DNA of 64,000 bases, taken from positions 1,798,001-1,862,000 of the forward strand of contig JAGFMI010000005.1 of assembly GCA_021030905.1 (NCBI GenBank). The letters are read 5' to 3'. Under the pieces are notes generated by a model, which was given only the letters and a program-made list of their open reading frames with translations, made no database searches and had not been told where the DNA came from. Below, one piece after another: positions 54,176 to 64,000 of the stretch (positions within the stretch are counted from its first letter, which is position 1; each line of letters opens with the position of its first letter). A program made the position numbers and the translations under genes. This DNA is from Pyrenula massariospora. Its lineage: Eukaryota > Ascomycota > Eurotiomycetes > Pyrenulales > Pyrenulaceae.

Positions 54176-56294
54176 CTAGACGCGCCGACGCTTCGTAGCG
54201 TAGCTCGTCATCCAATTAGAAACAGGCCGCCTCCTGATCGTATTCACCTTCCGCTTTGTCCCGCGCAAATTGCCCACCTGACGGATTTCATGTCTCTCCA
54301 CATCGGTGGCCAAGCTGATACAGTCGCCCTGTACCTGAAGCCGGTCGACATATTCTCTGTCGAGATTTGTTGCCGGCGTGAGAATCTTGACCGAAATCGC
54401 TAACTTAGTTCTCAGTCGCTCCATCAGTGCCATCGCTTCATGCCGATCATTCTTTGTCACTTGTGATAGGAGATCACCGTCGAGGAGGATGAAGATCCGA
54501 GGGACGTGCTTGAGGACTTGCTCAAGGATCTTGAGCCAGTCGTCGAGAGATGACGCTTCTCTGAGGCTCGAAAGCGTGATGGGGTGAGTTACCTTACTCA
54601 GGACTCCGCAACCACTCATCGATGAGTGATTCAGCTGCAATGCCTGTAGCACAAGCATACGCAAGAGGTCGAGCGATGTCAGATCGAGGTCCCAGTGGTC
54701 AGCGAAACGCAGCGCCCAGATAACAGGGAGATCTTGCTCTCGAATTAGCCGTGCCATTTCAGTCATGAAGTCTTTCTGGACCACATGGCTTTGACCGGAC
54801 ACTGCGAGGAGACTGCTTGTCGGCTGTTGGGCCCAGGTCTGGAGTTCGGCCTCCTGCGGGAGGATGACAGACGACCAGTTCATCCGCCGCCTGCGCATTG
54901 ATTGGCAGTACTCCAGACTTTCCCCTGACGATGGGAGGTGCTGCCAGAATGGCATAGTGAGGAGCTGATTGAGATGAATCTGATTGATTGTTTCCGTTTG
55001 CTGGGATAGATCGAGACGAAGTTCGGTGTAGAAAGCTGGATAATGTCAACTTCAGCCGTGCCATCGCCAACAGCTAACAAGCGGACGTATCAAAGCACTT
55101 CAGCCACAAAATCCACCCAACACAATCAAAGCCGTCAAGAACGGCCAATACTATATTGAAAAGGGACACACTCACTGGACAGCAACGCAGTCTGCTCCCT
55201 AATCTTCCGCTCAATCAACTCCTCCAACCCCTTCTGCATCCCCTTCACCTCCCCAACCTCTTTCCTCACCTCCAAGACCCCAACATGCACATCCCTCAAC
55301 TCCGCCTTCGCCGCCACACTCGCCAGCTCCTTCAGCCGCCCCGCCACCTCCGCAACCTCGTCATACGTCTCCTGGAACCGCAGCTTCCAGGGCCGCAGCA
55401 CACTATCGAGCGCATGCTGCAGGCGGCTGGCGCGGTAGAACTGGAGGGAGGAGAGGAGGAAGCGGAGGATATGGGCGTAGAGGGTGGCGACGGTGGTGAG
55501 GAGGGGGGGAGTAGGGTAGAGGATTAGGGTGAGGTTGGCGGAGGGGAGGAGGAGGGAGAGGTGGATGAGGGATTTGGAGAGCTTCGTGAGGAGGGTTGCG
55601 TGGTTTGTTAGGGCCTGGGGGCGTGGGGTGGTTAGAATCGGTTGGGGTTTTGTGTAGGAGTAGAAAATAGAACGCAGGGTGAGGAAGAGGTAGTCGACGA
55701 GATCCAGCAGCAAGAGCCCGAATGTAGGACAAAAGAGAGGAGATGAATAGGCGAGAGAAGAAACACGGAAAGGGTCACGGTCGAGAGTTGAGAACATACT
55801 ACGAACAATAATTTAAACGTCCCCCATGCCAGCGAAACATACTCCGGGTGATGCTGCACCAGCACGTCCAAGATGTTCCCATAGTACACCACCCGCTCGG
55901 CGAACGTGTCGAGCCACCGCCGAGCCTTGTGGTGTCGAGACTGAGTGAAAGTCTGCTGCAAGTCGCTCACCGTCGAGAAGAATGACTCAACGGTGTTGTT
56001 GCCCTTTGGAGGGGACTGCGTAGTTGTAATACCATTAAGAGAATCGTGGCCGAATATCTCGCTGTAGTCCTTTGCCGTAAGTTCGGCTTTGAGGATCTCG
56101 CGGGCCTTGGTGTAGGCTTGCGCGAGGATGTCGCTGCCGCTGCGCTCACAAAGTTATTAATATCATTCTATGACAGTAACTTAATGAAGCGGCGGCGGGG
56201 GCACTTGCAGTGAGCTTCGATCGAAGTACCATCCGCTGACTTGGCTGCGGATGCTGGGTTGTGTAGCGTAGGTGGTCAAGTCGTTGACAGACAT
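54176..56294 (-). CDS. DUF7708 domain protein, NLR-like N-terminal family
   Basis: Exons 56294-56205, 56144-55800, 55614-55176 and 55035-54176 give 577 residues. Introns are 60, 185 and 140 bp; the first donor (GTGCCC) is weak, the others standard. Joining gives LQRSGSDILAQAYTKAREIL, LAWGTFKLLFVALTNHATLL and LLSTFYTELRLDLSQQTETI. The helical DUF7708 module (HKARRWLDTFAERVVYYGNI, HHPEYVSLAWGTFKLLFV) is usually the first domain of fungal proteins that continue into a NACHT or similar NTPase. Here the last third begins LTMPFWQHLPSSGESLEYCQ and has ILLDGDLLSQVTKN, but no Walker A loop is visible, so it may be a short form without ATPase activity. It converges on the AAA gene. Confidence 0.78.
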
Positions 56295-57385
56295 CTTGGC
56301 TGAAGGAGTTGGCTTGAAGGTAGGTGATCAAATAAATCGGCGGTGTCGATAATCATTGAAGTCCATTCGTAGCGTGATGAAAGAAAGGTATCGGCGTCAG
56401 TGCCCCTTGCAAAAGCTAGCATAGCACTATCTAGCTGTCAAGAAAGACCTGGGCACGATGCCACGACAATATTTCTCTCGGAAAATCCCAGAATGAAAGT
56501 GAGAACCATACATTGCGACAGTGCGTCGGTTGAGAACCCGGGATTGAACAAGAAAACACTTGAAAACAGATGAGACATTGGAAAAAATCGCGACAGACAA
56601 GGCGCACCTTGCTCTACGTGCAAAAAGCAAAAACGGAAGTCTGCAAGGCTGTGGTGGCGGTCATGCAGGGAATTAGGACTGCATGAATGGCGATGAGGCT
56701 TGGACGCTGGATGCCTAGATTCATACTTGTGCAAAAGGAATGGTTGAAGCGGCGAACAAGATGGAACTTTTCTATTGCTCACTGGACAAAGCTCTCAGGA
56801 GTCATATGTTTCTGATATTCGCGGTCGTTGAGTATAAAAAGTAATAGCCTATTTTGGGCGTTACGAAACAGGAAGTACCTACCTAAATCATCGGGGAAAA
56901 GAAAATCCTTTGCGTTGGAGCCCTCCAGATCCAGTGCGGAGACGGCTTCTTCCCATCATCATCATCCACCGCATTCTCCAGGCACCGCTTCTCGGCATTC
57001 GCCAGCCCTACTCCTGTCAAGCTGATCAGCACATGGTCTCCAAGATCTAGTCTGCATGGTTGCGTCCGGTAGGTTCGAATGGCCTGCAGCTTAGTTCCGA
57101 ATCCTGCAATGAAGGATCTGGCCGAAAACCAATACCTGGGGTTCAAACCCACTGAGTTTCTTCCTCCTTGACAAATATCGCCTAGATGGAATCAGAAAAT
57201 CTGATTTCAATGACCACAATACTAGCTTTTTACTGCTGAATATAAGCTAGGAACCTACGACTCAAAAGACATATCGGCTGGCGTTGCGGAAACCCTTCAA
57301 AGCTTGTACTGGAATAGCATCACTTCCATTAAGGCTGCATCCACCCTGTTCTTTCCCCAACGATTGCCAGCCATCAATAACTTCT
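56295..57385. other. Intergenic region between divergent genes
   Basis: 1.09 kb between the DUF7708 start and the FAD monooxygenase start. A minus-strand frame at 56883-57152 is not recognisable. It should hold both promoters. Confidence 0.45.
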
Positions 57386-58866
57386 ATGTCCCAATCCAAA
57401 CCTCCCCTAACCGTAGCTATCATCGGCGGCGGCCTCGGTGGCCTCTTCGCCGCTCTCTCCCTCCACCACCACTGTGCCCCCAACCTCTCCACAACCGTCT
57501 ACGAGCAAGCGCCTCAGTACAAAGAAATCGGGGCGGGCGTTGGCATCGGCGTGAATGCCGCGAAGCTCTTCGACAAGCTCGGTCTATTGGAGGACGCGTT
57601 TAAGATTGCAGGCTCTAGAAAACATATCTGGCTGTCTTTCCGGAGGTACGATAATGGAGGAGAGATTCTGACCGTGCCAGGGAAGGAAGAAGGGAGATTG
57701 AAGCAGTTGAGCGTGCAGAGAGCGGAACTATTGGATTTACTGGTGAATGCTGTGAGGAAGAGGGGGGCGGCAAGGCTGGAGACGGATAAAGCCTGTGTGG
57801 GGTTGAGGGTGAGTTGTTTGCGCTCCCGGCAGAACGATATCAACTATCCTGACAGACCTTTAGGAAGAAGGGGAAAGGGTAATTGTCGAGTTCCGCGATG
57901 GTTCCAGCGTGTCGGCAGACCTCGTCATCGGAGCAGACGGCATTCACTCGAGCGTCCGCTCAAAATACATCGTAAGCCGCTTCCCACCACAGCCCCAACA
58001 AAGTCACTTACAAAACCCAGACCGACAACCCTCAATACCAAGGTATCGTCGCCTACCGCGGCCTCGCCCCCATCTCCGCCCTCCGCCCCTGGTGGCCCCT
58101 CCCCTCCCACGGCGCCAACTGGCTCTCCCCCGGCCGCCACTTCCTCACCTTCCCCATCGGCCAGACCCCCACCGGCGAAAACAAAACCCTCAACGTCGTC
58201 GCCTTCGTCGCAACCCCCCAAGAAGACCTCGCCCCCGGCGACCGCGAGAGCTGGACCCTCACCGCCGACAAGCAAGATGTGCTGCGGGAGTTTGCCGGCT
58301 TCGAGCCGACGGTGCGGCGCGTGATCGAGTGCATGGACGCGAAGCCCGCGAAGTGGCTGCTGCACGATCGGCGGCCGTTGGAGCGCTGGGTTTTTGCAGG
58401 GGGGAAGGTAGTGCTGTTGGGGGACGCCGCGCATGCCATGCTGCCACACCAAGGTACATATATATCTTCAACCCCGTTCGTTGTCAACTACCGACTAACC
58501 CCAACCCTCCGTTCAGGCGCAGGCGCCGGCCAAGCCATGGAAGACGGCTACATCCTCGGCCGCGCCCTACACGACTACCTTTCCTCCCCCTCCCCCTCCC
58601 CTTCCCCCGCCTCCACACATACCCTCGAAACCTACCTGCACATCTACCAAGCCGTCCGCCGGCCGCGCGCGGAGCGCGTGCAGGACACCTCGCGGGAGCT
58701 GGGGCTGGTCTACGAGATGAGGAGCCGGGAGTTGGAGGGGCTGGAGTATGAGGACTGCTTGCCGATTGTGAGGGAGCAGATACGGGACCGGATGAATTGG
58801 ATCTGGGAGGGGGATGTGGATGGGGCGTATGAGGGGGTTAGGGAGGAGGTTTTGGGGAAGGTGTGA
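57386..58866 (+). CDS. FAD-dependent monooxygenase, salicylate-hydroxylase-like
   Basis: Exons 57386-57808, 57864-57971, 58021-58453 and 58517-58866 give 437 residues, with introns of 55, 49 and 63 bp. The joins restore the family motifs: N-terminal VAIIGGGLGGLFAAL (GxGxxG FAD loop), YEQAPQYKEIGAGVGIG, LSVQRAELLDLL, LVIGADGIHSSVRSKYI (DG motif), and GKVVLLGDAAHAMLPHQ joined to GAGAGQAMEDGYILGRAL (GD motif). This is a class A flavoprotein hydroxylase. Relatives decarboxylate and hydroxylate salicylate to catechol, or act on other hydroxybenzoates or on polyketides. The substrate cannot be fixed from sequence. It lies 18 kb from the decarboxylase at 38428. Runs of C-ending codons in exon 3 contrast with G-ending codons at the 3' end. 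Confidence 0.9.
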
Positions 58867-59269
58867 GTTTGGTTGGGGGGTGGGGGTTTGGACGGTGTTG
58901 ACGGGATTTAGAAGGCATTGATAGAACTCAAACGTGACGAGCGAAGTTTTCAATGTCACCCATCGAATTATTGTTGGTAGATTTCGCTCATCCAGGACTC
59001 TTCAAAACAAATGTCTCGATACGGGACTGTTGCGCCCAGCCAATGAGTTTCGGTATACAAGGCCGCTGCAGTCATAGCCACCTATCCCACCGGACCACCG
59101 TCAAACCTCGATCTCCCATTATATTCTCCCCACGCCATATCTCACAACCCCCATTCCCGCACGATTTCTGTCGTCAATTAGCGGACCGCCTCGGCCCCGC
59201 CCTCCCTAGTCAGACCGAATTTCAAGATTAGAGTCGAAATTGACATGATAATCCGCATCCAAATCCCCT
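58867..59269. other. Shared 3' region of convergent genes
   Basis: 403 bp between the FAD monooxygenase stop and the PAP2 protein stop. No gene seen. Confidence 0.45.
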
Positions 59270-60517
59270 CTACCGCCGTCCTCTTCCTGTTGTCGGTTTC
59301 GGTTTCTCAAGCCTTAGTATGGCTAGTAATAGATCCTCGACGGGCAGAAACGCTAAGAATACTCTGTTGCACAGGAACGCGACCCCCAGTACCACGGTTG
59401 CTACCACGATGTCCATGTAGTAGTGGTTCGCCGTCGCCACGATCACCGTTATTAGAAAGGCTGGATATGCGATGCCGAGTAATATGTAGAATGATTTCGA
59501 GAGTTTCGACTTCGGGGATTCACCCCGGCGCGGCCGGCGGAGAATAGTCGAGTGATAGATCAGCACCGCGCCAATACAGAGCGAATAGCCAAAGTGCAAA
59601 CTCGGCATAGCCGCGAGCTGGTTCACAAACTTCCCCTGCTGCCACACGCTCTCCGCGTTATCGTGGTGCACCGTATCCAAGAACCCGTACTCCGCCGGCA
59701 ACAGGCGCGGCGGGGCGCAGGGCCACACGGTAAAAATGGCGAAGGAGATGAAGTTCAGGAGGGTCATGGTGCGGCGGAAGGTGGCGAAGGTGGCGTGGTC
59801 GGGGGCGGCGTAGTAGTACCAGCCCAGGCACGCGACGGTGCCGGGGATGTGGATGAGGGAGTAGGCGCGGTTGAGGAAGGTGAGGGAGGCGAGGTGGCCG
59901 GTGGTGAACCAGCGTTGGAAGGCGAGTTCGGAGATGGGGAAGAAGATTTTCGCGAGGGTGTTGTGTTCGAGGTGGAGGATGGCGATGCCGTGTTTTTGGG
60001 CGGTGGACCAGACGCTGTCGCCCTGGGACATGAGGGTGGTGGTTGTGATGGGTTTGGTGCAGACGTAGAAGAGGTAGTTGACTATCCAGTAGAACATCTC
60101 GATTAGGTAGGGGAGCTTTTGGAGGATTCGAGAGTGAAAATTGTCTGAGAAGCGGGAGGAGTTTGGCGTGTAGATTACCGCGCCACAGCAGGAACGTTTT
60201 TTGGGTCGAGGTTTGGTGCCCATGTATTGGTCTTCTGAGGATTCTGAGTCTCCACTCCCATCATCTGGTAATAAGTCATCGGTATCAGAAAGGTCATGTC
60301 CGTCTTTGTCTAATATGGGTCTCTCGTTGGCGTTACTCCGAAATACTCGATATCCCTTCCGGCGGTTGACTACCAAGGACGCAATCATTATGCCCAGAAC
60401 AATCAGTGGCTCGACCCAGCCGTGGGACGCGAACTGTCCCTTGCCCCATTTTGGATTATCTTCTTCGACTGTTGCATCAAAGGCCGTCGCGATTTTGTCG
60501 GTCATGTTGGGGGCCAA
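59270..60517 (-). CDS. PAP2-superfamily membrane protein (inositolphosphotransferase-like)
   Basis: One exon, 415 residues. After a first membrane segment (GWVEPLIVLGIMIASLVV) comes a hydrophilic acidic stretch (DTDDLLPDDGSGDSESSEDQ), then five or more segments. PAP2-type motifs are FTVWPCAPPRLLP, MPSLHFGYSL (first catalytic His) and ATANHYYMDIVVA (second His and Asp). This is the arrangement of the Aur1/Ipt1-like 'PAP2_3' group found in fungi and bacteria. Members transfer or hydrolyse lipid phosphate headgroups in the endomembrane system. It differs from true Aur1, the inositol phosphorylceramide synthase, in size and N-terminus, so a specific reaction should not be assumed. It is the kind of lone PAP2 gene often seen in ascomycetes. 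Confidence 0.85.
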   Translation of the reverse strand: MAPNMTDKIATAFDATVEEDNPKWGKGQFASHGWVEPLIVLGIMIASLVVNRRKGYRVFRSNANERPILDKDGHDLSDTDDLLPDDGSGDSESSEDQYMGTKPRPKKRSCCGAVIYTPNSSRFSDNFHSRILQKLPYLIEMFYWIVNYLFYVCTKPITTTTLMSQGDSVWSTAQKHGIAILHLEHNTLAKIFFPISELAFQRWFTTGHLASLTFLNRAYSLIHIPGTVACLGWYYYAAPDHATFATFRRTMTLLNFISFAIFTVWPCAPPRLLPAEYGFLDTVHHDNAESVWQQGKFVNQLAAMPSLHFGYSLCIGAVLIYHSTILRRPRRGESPKSKLSKSFYILLGIAYPAFLITVIVATANHYYMDIVVATVVLGVAFLCNRVFLAFLPVEDLLLAILRLEKPKPTTGRGRR

Positions 60518-61579
60518 GACCTAATTGATGGAGGGTCTGAGATTTGTTGGAATTTCTCGCCGGCAAAAAGTCAAATCGATTTGGAAATTAATCTCAGTCG
60601 TTTCTAATTTATGTTACTAGAATTTTTGGTAAAGTTATAGAGTACTGTAATGAGTGGCTCTGGTACGCAGGGCTGTCAAAAAAAATAAAATCTGCACGCA
60701 GCTACCCATGAAGGTTCTTGGCGCGTCGTCAGATCAGCTCCAGAAAAGCATCACCCGAAGCAAAGGAAAAGATCGTCAATAGTAGATTCGGAATTATAGA
60801 AAGTGTACAGGTGAAAAAAAAAACGGAGAGTAGAGGTGAAGAAGGCAACGAGAATTCGGGCCACAAATTGAAGGCGGCGAAGCAACAGTACTAATACGAA
60901 AGGGTGAGCGTCTAAGCAACGTCAGACCTAGCGAGGCTGAATCTCCTGGGCTCGCTGGATCCCGGGACCTGGGGGTCAAAGGAGGCTAGCAGCGGATAGA
61001 CAGAAGCATAGGGCACCAGGGGTGGTGAATGGCAGGGGCTCAACGACCCGATTAGGGTGCTGACAGCCACAGATGTACAGGCCAGGGGCACGGTGCCGGA
61101 AATTATGCCAGTGAAACGGTGAAGCCAAGAATCCTCCGGATGCACGCGGGAGTCCCATACAGGCATGTAGTCGCGTGGTAATAAAGTTGCTGAGTTCGCG
61201 CAGGCTTTTCACAGAAAAGTCAGTATACATGGTACGTCGTCATTGGAAAAAGGAAGAAAAGAAAGAAGTTTTAGTGACTTCGGCTCAGAGCGATCAACTT
61301 GACGACCTGACTAATGCTCGGCTAACCTGGCATAAGGAGCAACGGCGGCACGCGATGGCGCCAGTGTTGAATTGCTATGGGGGCGTGGCGCCGAATTTGG
61401 GGGCACTGAGGCGCTCGGGCATTTTGGTAGAGATGTATATGAGCGACGTCTTTGCAGACAGCTGATAGATTCTTTACTTCTACGATGCTCATCTATATCT
61501 AGTCTTTTTAATATAACAAGACATCTCATCGCCGGGGTATCATCACATGCGTCTTAAATCTGAACAGTGCGTTGGCATC
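60518..61579. other. Intergenic region, no supported gene
   Basis: 1.06 kb holding the PAP2-protein promoter and the DBP3 3' flank. An A-run lies near 60813. Frames at 60912-61465 are not recognisable. Confidence 0.45.
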
Positions 61580-63073
61580 TCAATCGTCAAACCTGATCTT
61601 CGTAGCCGCCTTCGCGTCCCCGGTGTCCTTGTAAAAATTCCCATAAGCTTCATGACCTTTCTTCTTCACTGTCGTCCCAAACTGCAACAACTTCTCCGGG
61701 ACCGGTTGCTTCGCCGCCTTCAACACATTGATCAGCGGGCCTGAGAGAGCCTTATCGGCCTCGGTGAACAGGGTGATAGCTCGACCGGATGCACCAGCTC
61801 TGCCCGTTCTGCCAATTCTATGCACATAGTCTTCAGCCGTTAAACTCATAGTCAAGTTAAGTACCAGTGCCACAGCAGGGATATCGAGACCACGCGCTGC
61901 GACATCCGTGGCGACGAGAATGGACACCGAGCCTGATTTGAATTGCTCTAGGCTGTTCAACCGATCACGCTGATTCATGTCACCGTGTATGCCCGCGACT
62001 GTGAACCCTCTGGAGCGGATGAAATTCTCGATTCGTGTAGCCTCTTTCTTGTACAGGCAAAAGACAAGGATCTTATCCTTCCTCGTGGTGCCCATTTGAT
62101 TCTCCTTCAGCAACTCTAGCAACCGGCTCTGTTTCGCGTACTGATCAATGACCTCAACGGTCTGGCTTATCCGAGTATTTGCTCGGAGCTCGCCATCCGG
62201 CCTATCTTCTCCAATGGTTATCTTGACCGGGTCACGCATAAAACTGGAGGCTAGTTCTCTTATGCTCTTTGGCCATGTCGCTGTGAACATTGCAGTTTGT
62301 CTCCGTTCGGAAGAAGGCATACGCTCAATCATCATCTTAATATCGTCTTCGAAACCCTTGTCGAGCATCCGATCTGCCTCGTCGAGAACCAGATAGCGGA
62401 CCTTGGCGAAGGACACAGATCCTTCATTCAAGAAGTCTTTTAGACGGCCGGGCGTTCCCACCACAATCGTTGCTTTTTGTAATTCCTCACGCTGGGGATC
62501 TTTGCTGACACCACCGTAGACACACACCGCGCGCTGTCGCGAACCCTCTGCTAGTTGCCTGATCTGCTCGAAGACTTGTATGGCGAGCTCCCTGGTTGGG
62601 GTAAGTACGACCGCGCGCAGGCCGGATTTCTTTTTAGAGAGAGCAAGTCGTACAACGAGGGGGAGGCCAAACGCCAGGGTCTTGCCGCTTCCAGTCTCAG
62701 CGACACCAACAAGATCTCGTTGAGATAGTAGGAAAGGCCAGGCAACCGATTGAATTGGTGTCGGGGCCTTGAAGTTCTGAAGGATTGGGAAGTTGCGGCT
62801 GTTGGACTGGAGGTCGTCGAAGGTTACTACAGGACGAAACTTGTGTTGTGAGTCGCGATCGAGGTGCGGATCCTCGATTTGGATGGCATGGTCTTTGAGG
62901 AAAGACTCATGTTGACAAGTCGAGCTGTAGACTGCGTCAAGCCTGCGCTTTTTCCCTGGAGCTTCGCCGTTGCTTACTGGAGCGTCAAGCGGGTTGCCGT
63001 CGTGTTTCCTGTGCTTTATAGAGCCATTTGGCTGTCGATTCGCAATATCATTCTCGTTAGACCGCTTACCCAT
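61580..63073 (-). CDS. DBP3: DEAD-box ATP-dependent RNA helicase Dbp3
   Basis: One exon, 497 residues. A basic N-terminal tail (KKRRLDAVYSS) precedes the helicase core. Motifs in order: FKAPTPIQSVAWPFLL (Q motif), VGVAETGSGKTLAFG (I), VLTPTRELAIQ (Ia), VVGTPGRLKDF (Ib), VLDEADRMLD (II), FTATWPKSIREL (III, TAT instead of SAT), ILVATDVAARGLDIP (V) and EDYVHRIGRTGRAG (VI). The ending AYGNFYKDTGDAKAATKIRF with FDD is the recognised Dbp3 tail. Dbp3 acts in the nucleolus in 35S pre-rRNA processing toward the large subunit. It is a conserved single-copy housekeeping gene next to otherwise variable DNA. Confidence 0.93.
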   Translation of the reverse strand: MGKRSNENDIANRQPNGSIKHRKHDGNPLDAPVSNGEAPGKKRRLDAVYSSTCQHESFLKDHAIQIEDPHLDRDSQHKFRPVVTFDDLQSNSRNFPILQNFKAPTPIQSVAWPFLLSQRDLVGVAETGSGKTLAFGLPLVVRLALSKKKSGLRAVVLTPTRELAIQVFEQIRQLAEGSRQRAVCVYGGVSKDPQREELQKATIVVGTPGRLKDFLNEGSVSFAKVRYLVLDEADRMLDKGFEDDIKMMIERMPSSERRQTAMFTATWPKSIRELASSFMRDPVKITIGEDRPDGELRANTRISQTVEVIDQYAKQSRLLELLKENQMGTTRKDKILVFCLYKKEATRIENFIRSRGFTVAGIHGDMNQRDRLNSLEQFKSGSVSILVATDVAARGLDIPAVALVLNLTMSLTAEDYVHRIGRTGRAGASGRAITLFTEADKALSGPLINVLKAAKQPVPEKLLQFGTTVKKKGHEAYGNFYKDTGDAKAATKIRFDD

Positions 63074-64000
63074 GATTTCGTGTGACTGCTACGCGGCCCA
63101 GTCCCTCAACTGTTTCTCGAGTTTTGACTGTGGGCAACTCGGTAAAATTTCTGCCGCCGAGGCGGTGAGGCGGTGAGGCATCTCGAGGCTGGGTGTCAGA
63201 AGTCGTGGCGTATCCAATGCCCGAGGCTGGCGCCAATGCTGACAATCAGATGCGCCACGACTTCTGATACCCAGCCTTGCACGGTCGTTTCCACTGTGAT
63301 AGACCGTGCGACCTATGGACAACCGCAGCGTAAGATAGATATGCCAAGATCGTCCATTGACGTTACCAAGAAAATGCATTGACTATGATGAAGATGTACT
63401 TGCGCTTTAGCGACGGGCGTCACCTAAATAGTGAAGGCGCTCTCAGCTTGCGAAGCTCCCAAATCTCGACGCGGAGGAAGACTATTCTATCCCTACAGAT
63501 TGCCACCTGCGGCTCAAGGCTGATGGACGCAAAGTCACGAGTAAAGAAGCATGAGAATAAGGTCTATGTGAATAATTCACGAATTTTATACTGCCATGGC
63601 TGGATGTTTTCCCACCCAAATGCGTAGAATGTTGCCCATAGATCCCACCCAGCCACCAATGTTGTGTTTTTGGCTCCAATGCCCCCTATACTAGACGCCA
63701 GTCATGTCTCTGAAAGAAAAGCTCGTTATATATGCGCCGCACTAAAAGTAAAAGGTGCCTCCGATTTAGCACCCCCTTTCCCTTCCTGAACGCCAAAAAC
63801 TTTGGATCTGCGAGAGATCGATAATGCCTCCATATACGGCCAGCAATTCTTTGTCGTACACTGTCCCAATCGGGTATGACGAAAGGTCCTCGTCCAAACA
63901 CAAAGTACTATAACTCCTTGAAATCACTCGGCCGTGCTCGCTTGACCCGGTTGAATGCCCGTTGCGGATTCACTGGCTGTCGAAAGTATGCCTGATCCTC
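63074..64000. other. DBP3 upstream region and right-edge sequence
   Basis: 0.93 kb. It contains the inverted repeat at 63187-63276 and tandem GGCGGTGA copies near 63162. A minus-strand frame at 63686-63901 (DWDSVRQRIAGRIWRHYRSL) and an in-frame open stretch to its right (PVNPQRAFNRVKRARPSDF) may be the end of a gene entering from the right, but the family is unknown. Confidence 0.35.
63187..63276. repeat. Inverted repeat, 24-bp arms, near-perfect
   Basis: Arms 63187-63210 (GGCTGGGTGTCAGAAGTCGT then GGCG) and 63253-63276 are complementary at 23 of 24 positions, with a 42-nt loop. It lies 113 bp upstream of the DBP3 start codon. It could be a foldback element remnant or a structural element in the promoter. 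Confidence 0.8.

Noticed and set aside
56883-57152. Minus-strand frame of 89 codons between the DUF7708 and FAD monooxygenase genes
   Set aside because: No recognisable motif and no splice partner; too weak to call.
57060-57160. T-arm-like GGGTTCAAACCC suggesting a tRNA
   Set aside because: No A box, D arm or matching acceptor stem is present upstream.
1-64000. Search for CRISPR arrays, LTR or other retroelements and rRNA genes
   Set aside because: No regularly spaced repeats, long terminal repeats, reverse-transcriptase motifs or rRNA-like sequence were seen.

Overview
This window reads as nuclear DNA of a filamentous ascomycete (Pezizomycotina). The evidence is many short GT-AG introns of about 49 to 190 bp, four HET-domain genes, a Zn2Cys6 regulator, fungal MFS and solute:sodium symporter families, a fungal type IV arginine methyltransferase (Rmt2) and a Dbp3-type DEAD-box helicase. 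The species cannot be named from sequence alone. Gene models were built by hand from splice sites and reading frames; exon coordinates are given in each entry.

Layout. 1-12 kb: a HET gene with one in-frame stop at the left edge, a bacterial-looking NAD(P)-binding reductase, an MFS transporter, a convergent seven-exon Zn2Cys6 factor, and a second HET gene. 13-19.5 kb: a DUR3-like symporter divergent from an FMN-dependent NtaA/SnaA/DszA-type monooxygenase, followed by an NmrA-like protein. 20-25 kb: a Cys-rich single-pass surface protein and a polytopic membrane protein of no known family. 26-33.5 kb: a large HET protein, two decayed genes, and a second surface protein sharing the membrane tail of the first. 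34-36 kb: a tRNA-Thr-like gene with a large insert and a But2-like secreted protein. 37-43 kb: a DUF899 protein, a 2,3-dihydroxybenzoate-decarboxylase-like amidohydrolase, a 64-residue Cys-rich protein, an SDR and a broken dienelactone-hydrolase-like gene. 43-56 kb: Rmt2, a HET gene 5' of it, a small conserved protein, a BTB protein, a DUF7025-type AAA ATPase and a DUF7708 protein. 57-64 kb: a salicylate-hydroxylase-like FAD monooxygenase, a PAP2 membrane protein, Dbp3, and unassigned sequence with an inverted repeat.

How the genes may work together. Three themes stand out: non-self recognition or immunity-type proteins (four HET genes, BTB, AAA, DUF7708); small-molecule and aromatic catabolism (decarboxylase, SDR, dienelactone hydrolase relic, FAD and FMN monooxygenases, transporters); and genes of probable bacterial ancestry (2.6 and 36.9 kb). 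Conserved housekeeping genes (RMT2, DBP3) lie among this accessory content. No retroelement or virus-like element was recognised. Several genes show decay.
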